64,000 bases of DNA from Plazaster borealis (GCA_021014325.1 CM037474.1:4654488-4718487); one strand, 5' to 3'. Counted from the stretch's first letter, positions 1 to 54,560 are shown. The notes: generated from the sequence alone by a model not told the origin. A program made the numbers and translations.

Positions 1-895
1 CAAAACGCGACAGCTGATTTCAGTTGTTCCAACCAAATTTAAGGACAATGTGTTTACACGCTGAAAATTGTGCATGGTTTTCCACTATTTTCTCCCGACT
101 CACACGACGGATTCAGCCCAAATTTTCACAGGTTTGTTATTTCGTGTATGTGGTTGATCACACAAAACATGAACACTATCTGCGACAAAAATGTTGGTTG
201 TTACAACCAAATTTAAGGACAATGTGTTTACATGCTGAAAATTGTGCATGGTTTTCCACTAATTTTCTCCCGACTCACACGATGGATTGAGCCAAAATTT
301 TCACAGGTTTGTTATTTCATGTATGTGGTTGATCACACAAAACATGAACACTGTCTGCGACTAAAATGTTGGTTGTTACAACCAAATTTAAGGACAATGT
401 GTTTACCTGCTGAAAATTGTGCATGGTTTTCCACTATTTTCTCCCGACTCACACGATGGATTGAGCCAAAATTTTCACAGGTTTGTTATTTCATGTATAT
501 GGTTGATCACACAAAACATGAACACTGTCTGCGACTAAAATGTTGGTTGTTACAACCAAATTTAAGGACAATGTGTTTACATGCTGAAAATTGTGCATGG
601 TTTTCCACTATTTTCTCCCGACTCACACGACGGATTCAGCCCAAATTTTCACAGGTTTGTTATTTCGTGTGTGTGGTTGATCACACAAAACATGAACACT
701 GTCTGCGACTAAAATGTTGGTTGTTACAACCAAATTTAAGGACAATGTGTTTACATGCTGAAAGATGTGCATGGTTTTCCACTATTTTCTCCCAACTCAC
801 ATTTGACGGATTGAGCCCAAATTTTCACAGGTTTGTTATTTAGTGTATGTGGTTGATCACACAATATATGAACGCTGTCTGCGACAATTTTGTCA
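1..895. repeat. Tandem array, about 174-bp unit, five copies, inside a family F TTAA element
   Basis: Unit starts (TTGTTACAACCAAATTTA-like) fall at 24, 198, 373, 547 and 721, so the spacing is 174-175 bp. The flanks match the single-copy element at 37886-39182: CGACAGCTGATTTC on the left, CTCTACCAATCCTGT and the terminal ACCTTTAA on the right. The array is therefore an internal expansion of one MITE. Because 174 is a multiple of three, a 203-residue open frame (232-843) of 58-residue repeats arises. I do not regard it as a gene. Confidence 0.9.
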
Positions 896-920
896 GCTCT
901 ACCAATCCTGTGCGATACCT

Positions 921-1294
921 TTAAAGGTATCGTACACGTTTGGAAATGACTCAAAACAAATATTAGCATAAAAACTTACTTGGTAACAAGCAACGGAGAG
1001 CTGTTGATAGTATAAAACATTGTAGGAAACGACTCCCTCTGAAGTAACGTAGTTTTTGAGAAAGAGGTAATTTCTCACTAAAATAATAAAAACTTCTTGC
1101 AAAAAGTTTTTATTCCTATCTGAAAGCACATAAATTTGTTCAACAAGGGTGTTTTTTCTTTCATCATTTTCTTGCAACTTCGATGACCAATTGAGCCCAA
1201 ATTTTCACAGGCTTGTTATTTTATGCATATGTTGGGATACACCAAGTGAGAATACTGGTCTTTGACAATTTCCAAATGTGTACAGTGCCTTTAA
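921..1294 (-). mobile_element. TTAA MITE family A
   Basis: This element is bounded by TTAAAGGTATCGTACACG and GTGTACAGTGCCTTTAA, with an internal hairpin around 1081-1120 (AACTTCTTGCAAAAAGTTT). It shares its left TTAA with the end of the tandem-array element. It is non-autonomous, with no coding capacity. Confidence 0.85.
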
Positions 1295-1738
1295 GCTCGT
1301 CTGGAGAATGTACATGTAAACAGGCCATCGCCTGAGACGTTTTGAATCCCAACTCTTACTGAATAAATTGTTGAGCCATCGAGCAAGTAAAAAGTCACAA
1401 CGGAGGGACAATTACATCGACTTGGAACAACTGCCAAAAGTGCCTGTGGAAGACAAACAAGGGCCTTGGCCAAACCAACAGAATCCAGGGCAAAGTTTTT
1501 TAAGGTGAATCGAGGAGAAATGAGGACGAGCCGTCGGCGTGCCTTGAGTTTCAAGACAGGTGCTCTATTGATAGTTACAGAACGCCTTTACTCTGTCTCA
1601 GCAATGTCATCTAAAACTACGGTAACTGTTTGTGCTCAAGGTGTCTGAGGAAAAAAAATCATTGATTCTTTCTATGATTGCTTAGATTTTTCAAAAACAA
1701 CAACAACTTTAAAAAATGTCTTCAACTTTATGTAGAGC
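1295..1738. other. Intergenic or intronic stretch, nothing recognised
   Basis: I see no repeat boundary, conserved ORF or RNA. Short open frames overlap on both strands without recognisable sequence. Confidence 0.5.
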
Positions 1739-2438
1739 TTAAAGGTAGGGTCATAGATTGGTTTTTGTCAGTGTAATGATAATTTATAGGCAAACATTAT
1801 AAAGACCGATACAGTAAAAGTCACATCTGAAAGCTTCAGCTGAATTCAGATTCTACATGTACTTGTTGAGAAAACAGAAAAAACACTGTCACGGTATCTT
1901 GATCAAGAATGTCGAATCCATCCACGTTTAGCGAGGTGACAGCGGGTACCAACTGCATCTCTGGCTGCAGCATTCACTTACAGCACCGCGGAAAATTTGA
2001 ATTTTCAGTCAACCCTCAGAAACCTGAAGAAACGATTCATTCTCAGATTCAAATGTTTTGGGGTGAAAAATAATCAAAGCCATATTACTTTGAATTCGAA
2101 GGGAATCCTTTCTCAAAACAGTTTTTACTATCAACAGCTGCAACAGAATCTGGGAAACGATTCATGTATGAATCTTTGATCAGATTTCTGTGGATTGGTG
2201 TCCGTTCGCAAATGCTGTGAACAGAGATGCGGTTGATACCCATTGTCACCTCGCTAAATGTGAATGGATTCAAAGTTCTTGTGGAAATACTGTGACAGTT
2301 TTTCTGCTGTTTTCTCAGCAAGTAGACACTGTATTCAGCTGAAACTTTCACATGTGACTTTTATTGTATCTTTCTTGATAATTTTGCCTACAAATCAGCA
2401 TGACGATGACAAAAACCAACCTGTGAACCTACCTTTAA
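1739..2438. mobile_element. TTAA MITE family B, long composite copy
   Basis: It starts TTAAAGGTAGGGTCATAG and ends near ACCTACCTTTAA. The right half repeats the left in inverse orientation: GAGGTGACAGCGGGTACC on the left, ACCCATTGTCACCTCGC on the right. The result is about 700 bp instead of the usual 370-450 bp, probably a fused or fold-back derivative. Confidence 0.8.
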
Positions 2439-3297
2439 TACCATTTAATTTAAGGACCAGGAGCAAGTCATAATTAAAATTGAATTAAAATAAACATGCA
2501 CCGAGACTTTGTAAACACTACAAGCTCAATTTGAGACGTTCACCTTGTGACACAATAATGACAGGTGTATTGACCAAGCACAGCTTACATCAACATCTGT
2601 ATCTACAGGAAAAGGCTGTGAAATTCAATGCTCATTGCTTATATTGTCAATAACTCAAGCAATTAAACGCCACTCATAAAGTTACTTGCGTCTCAAAGAA
2701 TACAACGAACTGCTTTCATTGGACGCAGGTACCCATTGTCTAGCTCCCCGAGGGCATAGCCGTGATTGCTATAGAACTGGGTCAGTACATTGTAAGCACC
2801 AGCCTATTTGGGACAATGGGGGGGGGGGGGGGGGCTTCTCTGTGATTCACATAATGCCGCTGGTCTATAGACATTGAACTGTCAACAGACTGACTGAACT
2901 TGGACCGCCTGGGAAAATGGATAAGGCTTGTTTGCCAAGACGTGGCATGGATTTAAATTGCAAGAAAAGTGACAGCTATAAGTTGGAGGGGGGGGGTGTG
3001 TCTTGTACACCTGGACAGAATCTTTCAATAGATGAGGCAGTGGCTACCCGGAGAGTTGTTTGTTCACAAACTCTCCTTGTTTCTGTGGAATTCCACGAGA
3101 CTTTATTAAAATACTGACTGATAAAAATAAAAATAAATTGCTTATGATACTAGGTGGCTCTTTCACCCTACACAGATTTCCTGGGAAAGTCCCGGGAAAT
3201 TTTATTTGACCTTTTCACACTTTAGTGGCTAATCCTGGCAAACTCCCAGGAAAAAACCATTTCCCGAGAAGTAGCTACCCCTACTTGGGAGTAGGGG
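2439..3297. other. Unassigned stretch with long G-runs
   Basis: No gene is recognised. A run of about 16 Gs occurs near 2818-2834 and a G-rich run near 2985. The G-runs could be length-polymorphic or hard to assemble. Confidence 0.5.
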
Positions 3298-3625
3298 TAA
3301 AGAGGGGCTCCAAGGTCAAAGGTTTTGTGATGCACTCATTTTCCCAATAGATAGAGTCCTTATGAAAATGGAAGAACGATTACAAGTCTCTGACTTCACG
3401 TTGAAATGGTGTAAAATGGAGGTATATTTGATGATACCCTTCAAGTGCAATGTTTGTCCAAATCCAAAAACGTTGATGACGTCACATTTCAAACATATGG
3501 TCTGTACGTTTTTGCACAAAGGATTGTTAGTTCATTCCTGAATTCTAATGATATTAAAATCGAAACGGCAATTAATTTGACCTTTTGACTGGAGCAAAAA
3601 GTCCTCTTTGCATTGTACAGAAAAC
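3298..3625 (+). mobile_element. Family E MITE, partial
   Basis: It begins AAAGAGGGGCTCCAAGGTCAA, matching the 16552 and 42753 copies (less one base), and continues through the conserved TTGATGACGTCACATTTCA. The right terminus is not clear. TGACGTCA is at 3477-3484. Confidence 0.65.
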
Positions 3626-3946
3626 TTTGCTAAACAACTTGGCCAAGCCGCTACCTAAAACATCTTCAAAATTCTCCTATTTGAGTTTGAAAATTGTATA
3701 CGTTCTGCTTGAGCCAGCGGGGGGAAAAACGATACTTTGTTGAATTTCACAGAATCAACAGAGACAATTACCTCCAACCGACCCTTCGGTATTTGCCTTG
3801 ACGTGACTTGAAATGTTTGAAAAGAGAAATGAAGATTTTCCCCATGGACATTGCCATTACAAGAGAAAAAATTGCCCTACCCCCTTGAGATTTATACGCT
3901 CAAGTTATTGAACAACCTGGTGTCTTGGATATTTTCCCAATCATCT
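3626..3946. other. Unassigned stretch
   Basis: No gene, clear repeat end or RNA is recognised. Confidence 0.4.
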
Positions 3947-4386
3947 TTAAAGGAAGGGTCATACTTTAGTAATGACCACGAATACAAATTGTGTAATATC
4001 TAGCCGAAAGCTTACATGGTAATGGTAGTAATGGTAGTGAAATTAATTCGTCTGAAATGCCCCCCTTTATTAGAAATCAATAAAAACATTTGAATCTGAG
4101 AAACGATTCATGCATGAATCGTTTTCTCAGATTTCTGAGGGTTGGTGTCCGTTCGTGAATGCTGCGGCCAGAGATGCGGTTGGTACCCGCTGCCACCTCG
4201 CTGCACGTGGATGGATTTCATGTTCTCCATGAAAATACCATGAAAGTTTTTTGCTGTTTTTCTGAACAAAGTACACACTTTGTTCAGCTGGAACTTTCAT
4301 GACTTTAATATTGTACCGTTCTTGATAATTCGCCAATAAATCAGTATTATATTGATTAAATCAAAACCAATCTATGACCCTACCTA
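3947..4386 (-). mobile_element. TTAA MITE family B copy
   Basis: The left TTAAAGGAAGGGTCATAC and right TATGACCCTACCTAA are degraded inverted ends. A central palindrome, AAACGATTCATGCATGAATC, lies at about 4101-4121. The segment GAATGCTGCGGCCAGAGATG is shared with copies at 42.2, 49.6 and 60.1 kb. Confidence 0.85.
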
Positions 4387-4924
4387 AGCATTTCTACTAG
4401 AAAGCTTCCACAACCCATCATACTCCAACAGTTTATGTACTGGAACAGTACACAACCCATCATACTCCAACAGGTCCTGTGCTTCTGGACTGTGATTTCG
4501 TGGGTACTCTCCACAGGACTAAACCATCCAAATTCCAACAAAACCATCTGTTTGATTTTGGCAGGTTTGGGGTGGTTAGGGTTTTAAAGAGCATCTTGCA
4601 TGCAGATAATCATTCTACACCCCTCAGAAAAGATAAATAAGTCAAGACTAGATGTATATATAGCAATGGTCACTATCATTTACATTTTAATGGAGCCCAC
4701 ACGATCCATCATAAAATGTTGCATCTAGTCTGTAAAATATGAGTTATGCATGGAACAAATGCATGTACTTGTTTATTATGATGGAACAAGTAGGAGTTGA
4801 AATGCACATTTTCGCGGCGATCAAAATGAGAATTACACATTATGTTATGCAGAAGATTGGAGCCGTCTGAATTGAGGTGAATGTTGAGAGATGTCGTGGG
4901 GGGGGGAGGGGATTTATCAACTGA
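4387..4924. other. Unassigned stretch
   Basis: It contains a local direct repeat (ACAACCCATCATACTCCAAC at 4410 and 4450) and a G-run near 4900. No coding signal is seen. Confidence 0.4.
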
Positions 4925-5062
4925 TTAAAGGTAGGGGCATAGATTGTTTTTTGTCAAAACAATGCTGATTTGTAGAAAACATTATCAAGAAAGATACAAT
5001 AAAAGTCACATGTGAAAGTTTCAGCTGAATACAGAGTGAGTGTCAACTTGCTGAGAAAACAG
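4925..5062 (+). mobile_element. TTAA MITE family B, truncated
   Basis: The left end TTAAAGGTAGGGGCATAG is present. The copy stops abruptly at the GAGAAAACAG motif, where a tRNA-containing repeat begins. Confidence 0.8.
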
Positions 5063-5262
5063 CCAGGGATCACACCCAAGTTTTTTATAAAATCTGAGAA
5101 GTGGTAGCTAAGGGATCACCTTGAGGGGCACAACCTTTTAGGGAGACTGCCAACATTTAGGGCTCGATAGCTCAGTTGGTAGAGTGCTGGCACGTTAATC
5201 CAGAGGTCGTAGGTTCAAAACCCGCTGACGTCAATTTTATTTTTTGTTCAACCCAAAACTAT
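5063..5262 (+). repeat. tRNA-containing repeat (SINE type 1)
   Basis: The tRNA-like part begins near 5160. It has an A-box TAGCTCAGTTGGTAGAG and a B-box AGGTTCAAAACC, followed by TTTTTTGTTCAACCCAAAA. It is preceded by a conserved leader: GGGATCACACCCAAG, then AGGGAGACTGCCAACAT. The acceptor arms do not pair, so it is not a working tRNA gene. Confidence 0.8.
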
Positions 5263-5327
5263 TTAAAATTTAACCAGTCACTTTCCCTTGTGGTTTATTA
5301 CTTGACAATTGCAAGAGCATCAACGTG

Positions 5328-5705
5328 GCGTGTCGTGGCCGAGCGGTCTAGTTCACCGGACCCAAGCTCTGGTGTTGTCAGCAGCAGAGTGTGGGTTCGA
5401 ATCCCGGTCATGACACTTGTGCCCTTGAGCAAGGTACTTAACCATAATTGCTTCGTAAAAAGTTGGGAAGGTATTGCATTCTGCTCTACCAGCCAGGCTC
5501 CTAGTGGATGATACCCATGCCTACATCCTTACGGACTGTGAAGGGGGTAACCCTGTCTCAGCCCCAGGAGTAGGTGGCACCATGCCCCTGGTGGCAGTTG
5601 ATTTGGGTGAACAGCCCAAATCAATTAAGTGTAGCCCTCACCTTGAAGTGGCCATACAGCCTTGTGATGTTAGGCAATATCTCATAAAGAAAATATACAA
5701 CAACA
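5328..5705 (+). repeat. tRNA-Leu/Ser-headed SINE type 2a
   Basis: The head GTCGTGGCCGAGCGG and B-box GGGTTCGAATCCC come from a tRNA with a long variable arm. The body runs CTACCAGCCAGGCTCCTAG to GTTAGGCAATATCTCAT and ends in an A-rich tail. Relatives lie at 21170 and 40485. Confidence 0.85.
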
Positions 5706-5898
5706 AAAACCAAACACCTATCTTCAACCTTCAGAGAGAGTCTGCAGAATTTGTATTAAGTAAGTAGAATCGACCGAGCAGCAATAACACCATGGAGTCA
5801 TTTCATTACAGCATATGCTCAACCATCAATCAAAGAGCGTCTCGCAGTCACAGTATTCCCAACAAATATTGGACGAGTAAGCCCCCTTCATCATTATG

Positions 5899-6320
5899 GT
5901 GCGTCATGGCCGAGCGGTCAAGCGCACCGGACTCAAGCTCTGGTGTTTCTGATCAGCAGAGTGTGGGTTTGAGTCCCGGTCTTGACACTTGTGTCCTTAA
6001 GCAAGACACTTATTAACCACGATTGCTTTGTCCTTTGGATGGAACGTAGAGCCGTAGGTCCCATGTGTTGTGTAATGCACGTAAAAGAACCCAGTACACT
6101 TATCGATAAGAGAAGGGGTTCGCCCAAGAGTTTTCTGGTATGGTTGGCTGCAGATTGCGCCACAGAACCTTGTTAACCGTTACGTGGCGCTATATTAACA
6201 ACTGGTTCTTATATTTCGAGCATAGCTCAACATACCCTTTAGAAACAAATAATGAGCGCTTTGAGACGCCCTCGGGTGTGATAAAGCACTGCATAAGAAC
6301 CGAGTATTACTATTATCATT
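5899..6320 (+). repeat. tRNA-Leu/Ser-headed SINE type 2b
   Basis: It has the same kind of head (CATGGCCGAGCGGTCAAG) but a different body: GATGGAACGTAGAGCCGTAGG, then GAGCGCTTTGAGACGCCC and a degenerate TATTACTATTATC tail. The central block resembles the deeply conserved SINE domain known across metazoans (Nin-DC type). That assignment is from memory. Confidence 0.8.
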
Positions 6321-6989
6321 GTTATCACTATTACTTGCTAAAGCAAACTGACAATAAAAATAAAAATAAACAACAGGAAAGCTTCTGACAAGTCCAACAC
6401 TGAATTAGTAGTAAGTCAAATCAACAACTGGGAAAAAAACCCATACATGATGACTTCTGACGACAGCCTGGACAAGGCAAAACCTGACAGACTGAAACAA
6501 TTTCATCGCAAACCAATGACGACTGACAGAAACTCTTCAGTGTTCTTATAAAATCGCAGGTTTCCATAACAACAGGGATTTATCCGTTAACGCATTGATA
6601 TTCATGGAAAAATCTACATCTAATTGGACTGATGTGACAAAGAACAGCTTCGGTTTTGTATTGTAATTTCGGAACAGATTGCTTGCAACAATGTCCTTGA
6701 CTCGGACAGGATCGTTGCGCAACGGAGATCTGTCAAGATTATCAAAAGGATTCTGGATGACATTTCATAAAAGCCCTGAGAATAAAAAATAAAAATACAT
6801 TGAGCCTGAAATGCTGATCCAAATGGTTGGAGGAAAATGGGGGGAAAAAAGATTCTTTATTTTGTGCAATGAGTCAAAATGTGTTTTGCATGAGAGGAAA
6901 AAGTCACTGCGTCTGGATTTGAACATGCGACCTATAGCCAATCAGTTTCCCCAGTGTGTTTTTGATAACAGCAAATTCAACTGTGAACC

Positions 6990-7020
<31 letters not shown>

Positions 7021-7435
7021 AACAGCTACTTGAACAAAAAAATTGTTAACGGGAATGCTATTTAAACTTGTTTCTAATGTGTTTGTTTATCATTTAATTG
7101 TAGTTTTGATATTGTTACAGTTCCAAATTTTTCGTTATTATTGATCATAACACTAGGCTGCAACCTAAAGGTTTTGAAAACTAGCTACGCTTGTGCCGTT
7201 GACAGCATGCGTTAAAATAACGTCATTTGAGGGATGTTACTTTTTGCAACAAAGCGGCTATACAAAACAGAGCTCACGCAAATGGCATCACAGGGCTTTT
7301 TCGCGAATCTTTCTGGAAAGCACCGCAGACGGGTTTCAAAATGATTGTTTTTTAACAATTAAAATCTGTTTACTCTCATGTGAACTCAAATTCCTTATCG
7401 ATTGAACACATTTTAAATGAATTTCAGCAAAAATC
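6321..7435. other. Unassigned stretch with a poly-T run
   Basis: No coding exon is recognised. A run of about 22 Ts lies at 6990-7011, possibly the remnant of a retroposed poly-A tail in reverse. Confidence 0.4.
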
Positions 7436-8466
7436 ACTTGTTGCCGTTTTCTGTCATTTTTCCAATAGTCCTTATAAAAATGGAGGGGGGGGGGGAATTA
7501 CAAGTATCTAACCTCATGTTAAAATGATGTAAAGTGTAATTTTAGTTGATAGTCTTTCAGGGCGAAATTTGAAACATGATGCCAATCGGACGTCAAAAAC
7601 AATTGGGTCTGTACATTCCAACGAGGAATTCTTGCGCCATTCATAAGCTCAAATTCAATGCCATTTTGATTGAATATCATCAGAATTCAGGAATGAACTG
7701 AAAATTCTCTGCACAAAGAAAAATGTAACAGACTACGCGTTGGAAAGGTGACGTGATCAAACGCTTTTTGGTTTTTGACAAAAATTAACTGAAGGGTATC
7801 ATATAGACGATGTGACCTCTGTTTACATTCAAACCGCCCTCTGTTGACAAAACACTGTCCAAGTCATGTTCCGCCGGGCAAGAAGACGCGTACTCATGGT
7901 AAGATTGCGTGTACTTTCTAGCTGGCTGTCAAGTACACAAAGGTTTTGCCCGGCGACATGTGCGCGCATGATGTTATGGTTTTCGAGTGACATCAGAGGT
8001 CACATCACTATACAAAGGCATTTTTCCCCCGCTTTAACATAATCAGTTAGAGACTTGAAATTGTTTTTCACAGGGACTCTTTCTATTTGGAAATGAGTGC
8101 ATCACAACAACTGGTTTGATTGGCTGCATATTGCGCCACAGCACCTTGTAAACCATTACATGGTGCTATGCAAAGGAATAGGTCTCATACTTCAACACGT
8201 AACTCCACTTACCTTGTAGGAAAAATACTGAGCGCTTTGAGACACCCATCGGGAGTATAAAGCGCTATATAAAAACTGCATATTAAAAATGTTATGGTTT
8301 TCGAGTGAAGTCAGAAGTCACATCACTATACAAAGGCATTTTACACCGCTTTAACGTGATCAGTTAGACACTAGAAATTGTTTTTCCATTTTCATTAGGA
8401 CTTTATCTATTGGGAAATGAGTGGATCAGAAAAACTGAACTTGACCTTGGAGGCCCTCCTTAACAG
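7436..8466 (+). mobile_element. Degenerate family E element carrying a SINE fragment and a local duplication
   Basis: It contains family E motifs (CACTCATTTTCC-like, GACGTCACATTTC-like) and the terminal TTGACCTTGGAGGCCCTCCTTAA. A SINE type 2b 3' end (8108-8287) is inserted. The same roughly 135-bp stretch, starting GTTATGGTTTTCGAGTGA, flanks it on both sides (7974 and 8291). Confidence 0.6.
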
Positions 8467-8581
8467 CAGACTATCGATACCAATGAAGGGCAGGTGCCAT
8501 GGCTTCATGATATTGCTATCAAGTTTATCACCCATACAAATCCGCTCTGGAGGGCAACAGAAATGTCAATAAAGTCGATCA

Positions 8582-50875
<42,294 letters not shown>

Positions 50876-51146
50876 GTTTGATAGAAGTCCAACAGCTAGA
50901 CAGAATCTAGGTGTTTGTTTATGTTAAGTGTTTAGTCTGGTGCTGCTTTTCAGAACCCGGGAACGAAAGCGTCAGTGTTTGCTTGTCGCCGAGGGTCCCC
51001 CCCCCCCACTTGGGAAATGAAGACTCTTAGAGTGTGACAGCGGCTTTGATGACTTGTTCCGTCTTCAGTTGTTTCGCCTCAGATTCGCGGTCTCATCAGT
51101 ATCTCCGTGTCTGGCACGGCACCAAACCTATGACGTATTAGCAAAT

Positions 51147-51589
51147 CTGAAACAAGGAAACAGAAAGACCTAGTAAACATCAGGAGTGATTGCATGTGAT
51201 AAATGGGGTTCGGGTAAAAAAGTGGCGTGATTTGGAAGAACGATCCTCGGTGTGTGCCAAAGGAAGCCAAAACAAACATCTTGGGCCGAGATTCCCTCGA
51301 GCCGAGGTGATGATATGGGGAATTCAAACGAGGGAATTACGACATCTTCAAATATCACTTTCGTCATATCCAAGATGTGATCGCTTGCTGCAGGCCGTGA
51401 ATTCTAGAAATTGGGCTTGATGAAGATAATCAGAGGCCAGAGAAAGTTATGAAAATAATCTATAATTAAATATTGCGGCTAATGACCCATAGGTGAGCAC
51501 AAAATCCAACTTAAGATGAGATACATTTTTATCCGTCGCAGATCATATGCCAAAAAATTGGTAGGCTAGTCTACAAATTCCCTCGTATG
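51147..51589. other. First-intron sequence upstream of the start exon
   Basis: It begins with the pyrimidine tract CTTTCTGTTTCCTTGTTTCAG on the minus strand (one base longer on the genome). No repeat is recognised. Confidence 0.4.
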
Positions 51590-51960
51590 GCATGTTGCGG
51601 ACGAGCAGTCAAGCCCACTGGACTCAAGCTCTGGTGTTTCTGATCAGCTGAGTGTGGGTTTGTGTCCTGGTCTTGACACTTGAGTCCTTAAGCAAGACAC
51701 TTAACCATTATTGATTCCTTCGGATGGGACGTAAAGCCATTGGTCCCGTGTGTTATGTGTAATGCACGTAAAAGAACCCAAAGAAACTTATCTCTAAGAG
51801 AAAGAGTTTGCCCTGGTGTTTCTGGCTGCTGGGTGCTTACAAGGTGCTTCATAAACCGGTCTCATAATTAAAAGTTTCAAAACCTGTCTTATAAACATTC
51901 CTCTTTGTTGAGTGCCTCGAATACCTTATTGGTAGCCTGCTCAGTATTATTATTATTGTC
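51590..51960 (+). repeat. tRNA-headed SINE type 2b
   Basis: GCATGTTGCGGACGAGCAG head, GGATGGGACGTAAAGCC centre, AGTATTATTATTATT tail; 3' half damaged. Confidence 0.8.
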
Positions 51961-52574
51961 TGAAGAAGTCTTTGATACTAATTCGTCTCGACTGACCAGT
52001 GAACTCTTGAAAATAGTCTAGCCGCTCTCGTAACCTTCTTATACTTTGTCATACCATTCTGAAGTGTTTATCTTCTATATCTATTTACATTATTAGGTAT
52101 TTTGTTGTTGTTGTTTTTAGTTGAAGCATACCGGTAGTTCCTTCTGTTAAGATGTGTTCAATGTTTGTTCTTTTTGAGTCATTATTATGGAGTGAATTCC
52201 TAGAACATGAAATTTGTTTCCCAAACAATAAACGTGTCTCCCCTTTCAATTTTGGTCTCTGATCACGACACATTTTCAGAGCAACATGTTTTGGCTAACA
52301 CTGTGTTTAGTTACCAGTCAGTGTACAAACAGCTTTGGCGCCAGTAGAACTCTACTAATAAAAAACACTATTTAAGAAGAAGAAGAAAAAAAATGATTTG
52401 ATTAAGATCAAAAAGTTTCACTCAACCTCCTCCCCCCCCCCCCTTCCAGGAGAAGATTGTTTTGGCCTGAAAAAGTTCAACGTCTTTCAATCAATCAGCA
52501 GGGAAACTGTGCACATATGGTACATTTTTTTACAGTAAGAATTTTATACACATGTAGCGCAGGAATGTGCATGA
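51961..52574. other. Unassigned intron sequence
   Basis: A poly-C run at 52431-52443. No exon is recognised. Confidence 0.4.
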
Positions 52575-52579
52575 ACAAT

Positions 52580-52897
52580 CAGGGTTCTTCCAAGATTTTT
52601 TTCCAAAACTATGGGACATTCTGGACCCAAATTTTTGGATGTTTGGCCGAAGCGCGCTGAATTGAAACAAGGTCTTCGAAACGTTTTTCGACTTGGTGTT
52701 TATCTTGGTTTTAAAAGCCCTACTGTGCAATCTGGAGCATTCTTTATGGTTTTCTCTGGATGTTTTTGTGAAATTATTATTAATTTTTTTTAATATATAA
52801 ATATTTGTTTTTGCGTATCAGCCAAAATGTGCATGTATCAGCACCCAAATTGCGCGTATCGGCCCGATACGCTAGCTTGTGCATGGGGAGAACCCTG
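52580..52897 (+). mobile_element. hAT-like MITE with 5-bp duplication ACAAT
   Basis: CAGGGTTCTTCCAAG to CATGGGGAGAACCCTG, ACAAT on both sides (52575-52579, 52898-52902). About 300 bp of sequence is shared with 39936-40240. Confidence 0.88.
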
Positions 52898-53002
52898 ACA
52901 ATGCATGCAGCAGGGTTTTTAATGTGCGTACCTGTACATCATGTAGCCGTAAATGTGGTATGATTAGGTATTGGGTTTTTCCATGTTTTACTTAAAGCAT
53001 CC

Positions 53003-53389
53003 TTAAAGGGAGGGCTCAAAGGGAGGGCATACCTTTGGTAATTACCCCACAAATTAATGACCACAAAAACTTACTTGATAAGAAGCACTGCAGCTGTTCA
53101 TAAAGTACAACATTTTGAGAAATGATTCCCTTCAAAGGAATGTGGTTTTAGAGAAAGGGATTGAAAAACATTTTAATCTGAGAAATGTTTCTGCATGAAA
53201 CGTTTTTTTCAGATTGTGTGTTCCAATTACGGATTATTCTTCCTGCGTGGACATAACCGCTCCAGATTTTCACAATATCTCAAAAACGCCACCACCTTTT
53301 GAAATGAAATTTTTACAGGTTAGTTTTATTGTTTATAGGGTTAAAACGATCGAACTGATCCAAAAACCATTGGTATACTTTGCCTTTAA
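53003..53389 (+). mobile_element. TTAA MITE family C
   Basis: TTAAAGGGAGGGCTC (with a short terminal duplication, AAAGGGAGGGCATACC following) to TATACTTTGCCTTTAA. Confidence 0.9.
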
Positions 53390-54058
53390 AGCATTTAACA
53401 TCTGATAATGTTCTGCATACAGTGTGTGTTTAGTGTAGTGTACATTTATGTTTTATCTAAACATCTGTTTATCATATGTATAACATTTAAAAGCCAGGGA
53501 GGGGCCGACAGTGCACTACACCTGTGTGAATAGTTGTAATACAACAGTATAATTCAAGGTCATTTTACAGGGTGATTCAAGTCAAGGGTCATCAGTCCTT
53601 TGTTTTACCAGCTCTTGGAATGCATATTGTGTAAAAAAACAAAATCAAATAAAGGGAGGATGTGGTCTGCATAGAGGTCCCACGACAACAAGACAACAGG
53701 AAGTCAAAACGGAGGCCCTTGGGCATGTTTTGATGTAATGAACAATGACCATTTTAAGTTGTTGATTTTAAATGGAATACAAGCTGACCTGCGCCCAGTT
53801 TAGCACAAAATATTGCTCAGCATACAAATGTACCAGAAACATGCTACCGGCCAAAATACCATACAATGAACATTGTTTGGGACTCGTTCCCTGCTAATAT
53901 TTGCTATGCAGAAACATTTACAAAGCAACATTTTATGGAACTGCATTTCTTATCCGCAAAGTGCATTTATTAGAAATTGACAATTTTTGAGACAAAGTTT
54001 CCTCCATGGTGTACGAGAGTATACTGTATGAACAGACACCGAAGCCATCTGGCCACGA
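53390..54058. other. Intron sequence with a diverged GGGCCC-type fold-back
   Basis: 53788-53950 shows CCAGTTTAGCACAAAATATT to TTTATGGAACTGC. The rest is unassigned. Confidence 0.45.
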
Positions 54059-54215
54059 CCGGGGCCCAAATTAGCTAAGCACAAAACAATTACGCTTACA
54101 AAAATCAGGTCACCAGCTAAAACACCATGTCACTTGTACCATCGGTTACTAACAATAAGTGATATCCTGCTCATTTTCGCTAAGCAGCAAATTGTTAAGC
54201 AATATTTTCTGCCTT
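54059..54215. mobile_element. GGGCCCAAATTAGCTAAGC fold-back fragment
   Basis: GGGCCCAAATTAGCTAAGC with the family's ACCATGTCACTTGTACCAT centre; right end truncated at the next TTAA element. Confidence 0.75.
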
Positions 54216-54560
54216 AAAGGGGCACATTGCCTTCCAATCTCTACAACTTTTGCTGTTTGGAATTGCTCCTTATCCTTTTTTGAGAGTTGTTAAATGCACA
54301 AAAACACCTACGTACAGTGTGTTGTAATTAGTGAGTAGTGATTAAAAAAACATAAGTTTTCCTCTTGAAATTCAACAAGGGAACATATGGTCCACCATTA
54401 ATACAAAATAGTGGACCTTGTCCTGTCATGAAATCACACCAAAACCACACAACTTCAAGGATTATTTATGTGAATCATTAATAGTCTACTTTTAAAATAT
54501 CTTTCCAACCATATTCATTTCAAAACAAATGCTTTTTTATACCCTAAAGCGCCCTATCCG
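54214..54560 (+). mobile_element. TTAA MITE related to the GGGACACGTTGCC family
   Basis: TTAAAGGGGCACATTGCC start, TCTACTTTTAAAATATC and TTCCAACCATATTCATTTC shared with the 15.1-kb and 31.8-kb copies; right end decayed. Confidence 0.7.

Noticed and set aside
232..843. 203-residue ORF at the left edge
   Set aside because: It is the translation of a tandem non-coding MITE repeat whose unit happens to be 58 codons; no recognisable domain.
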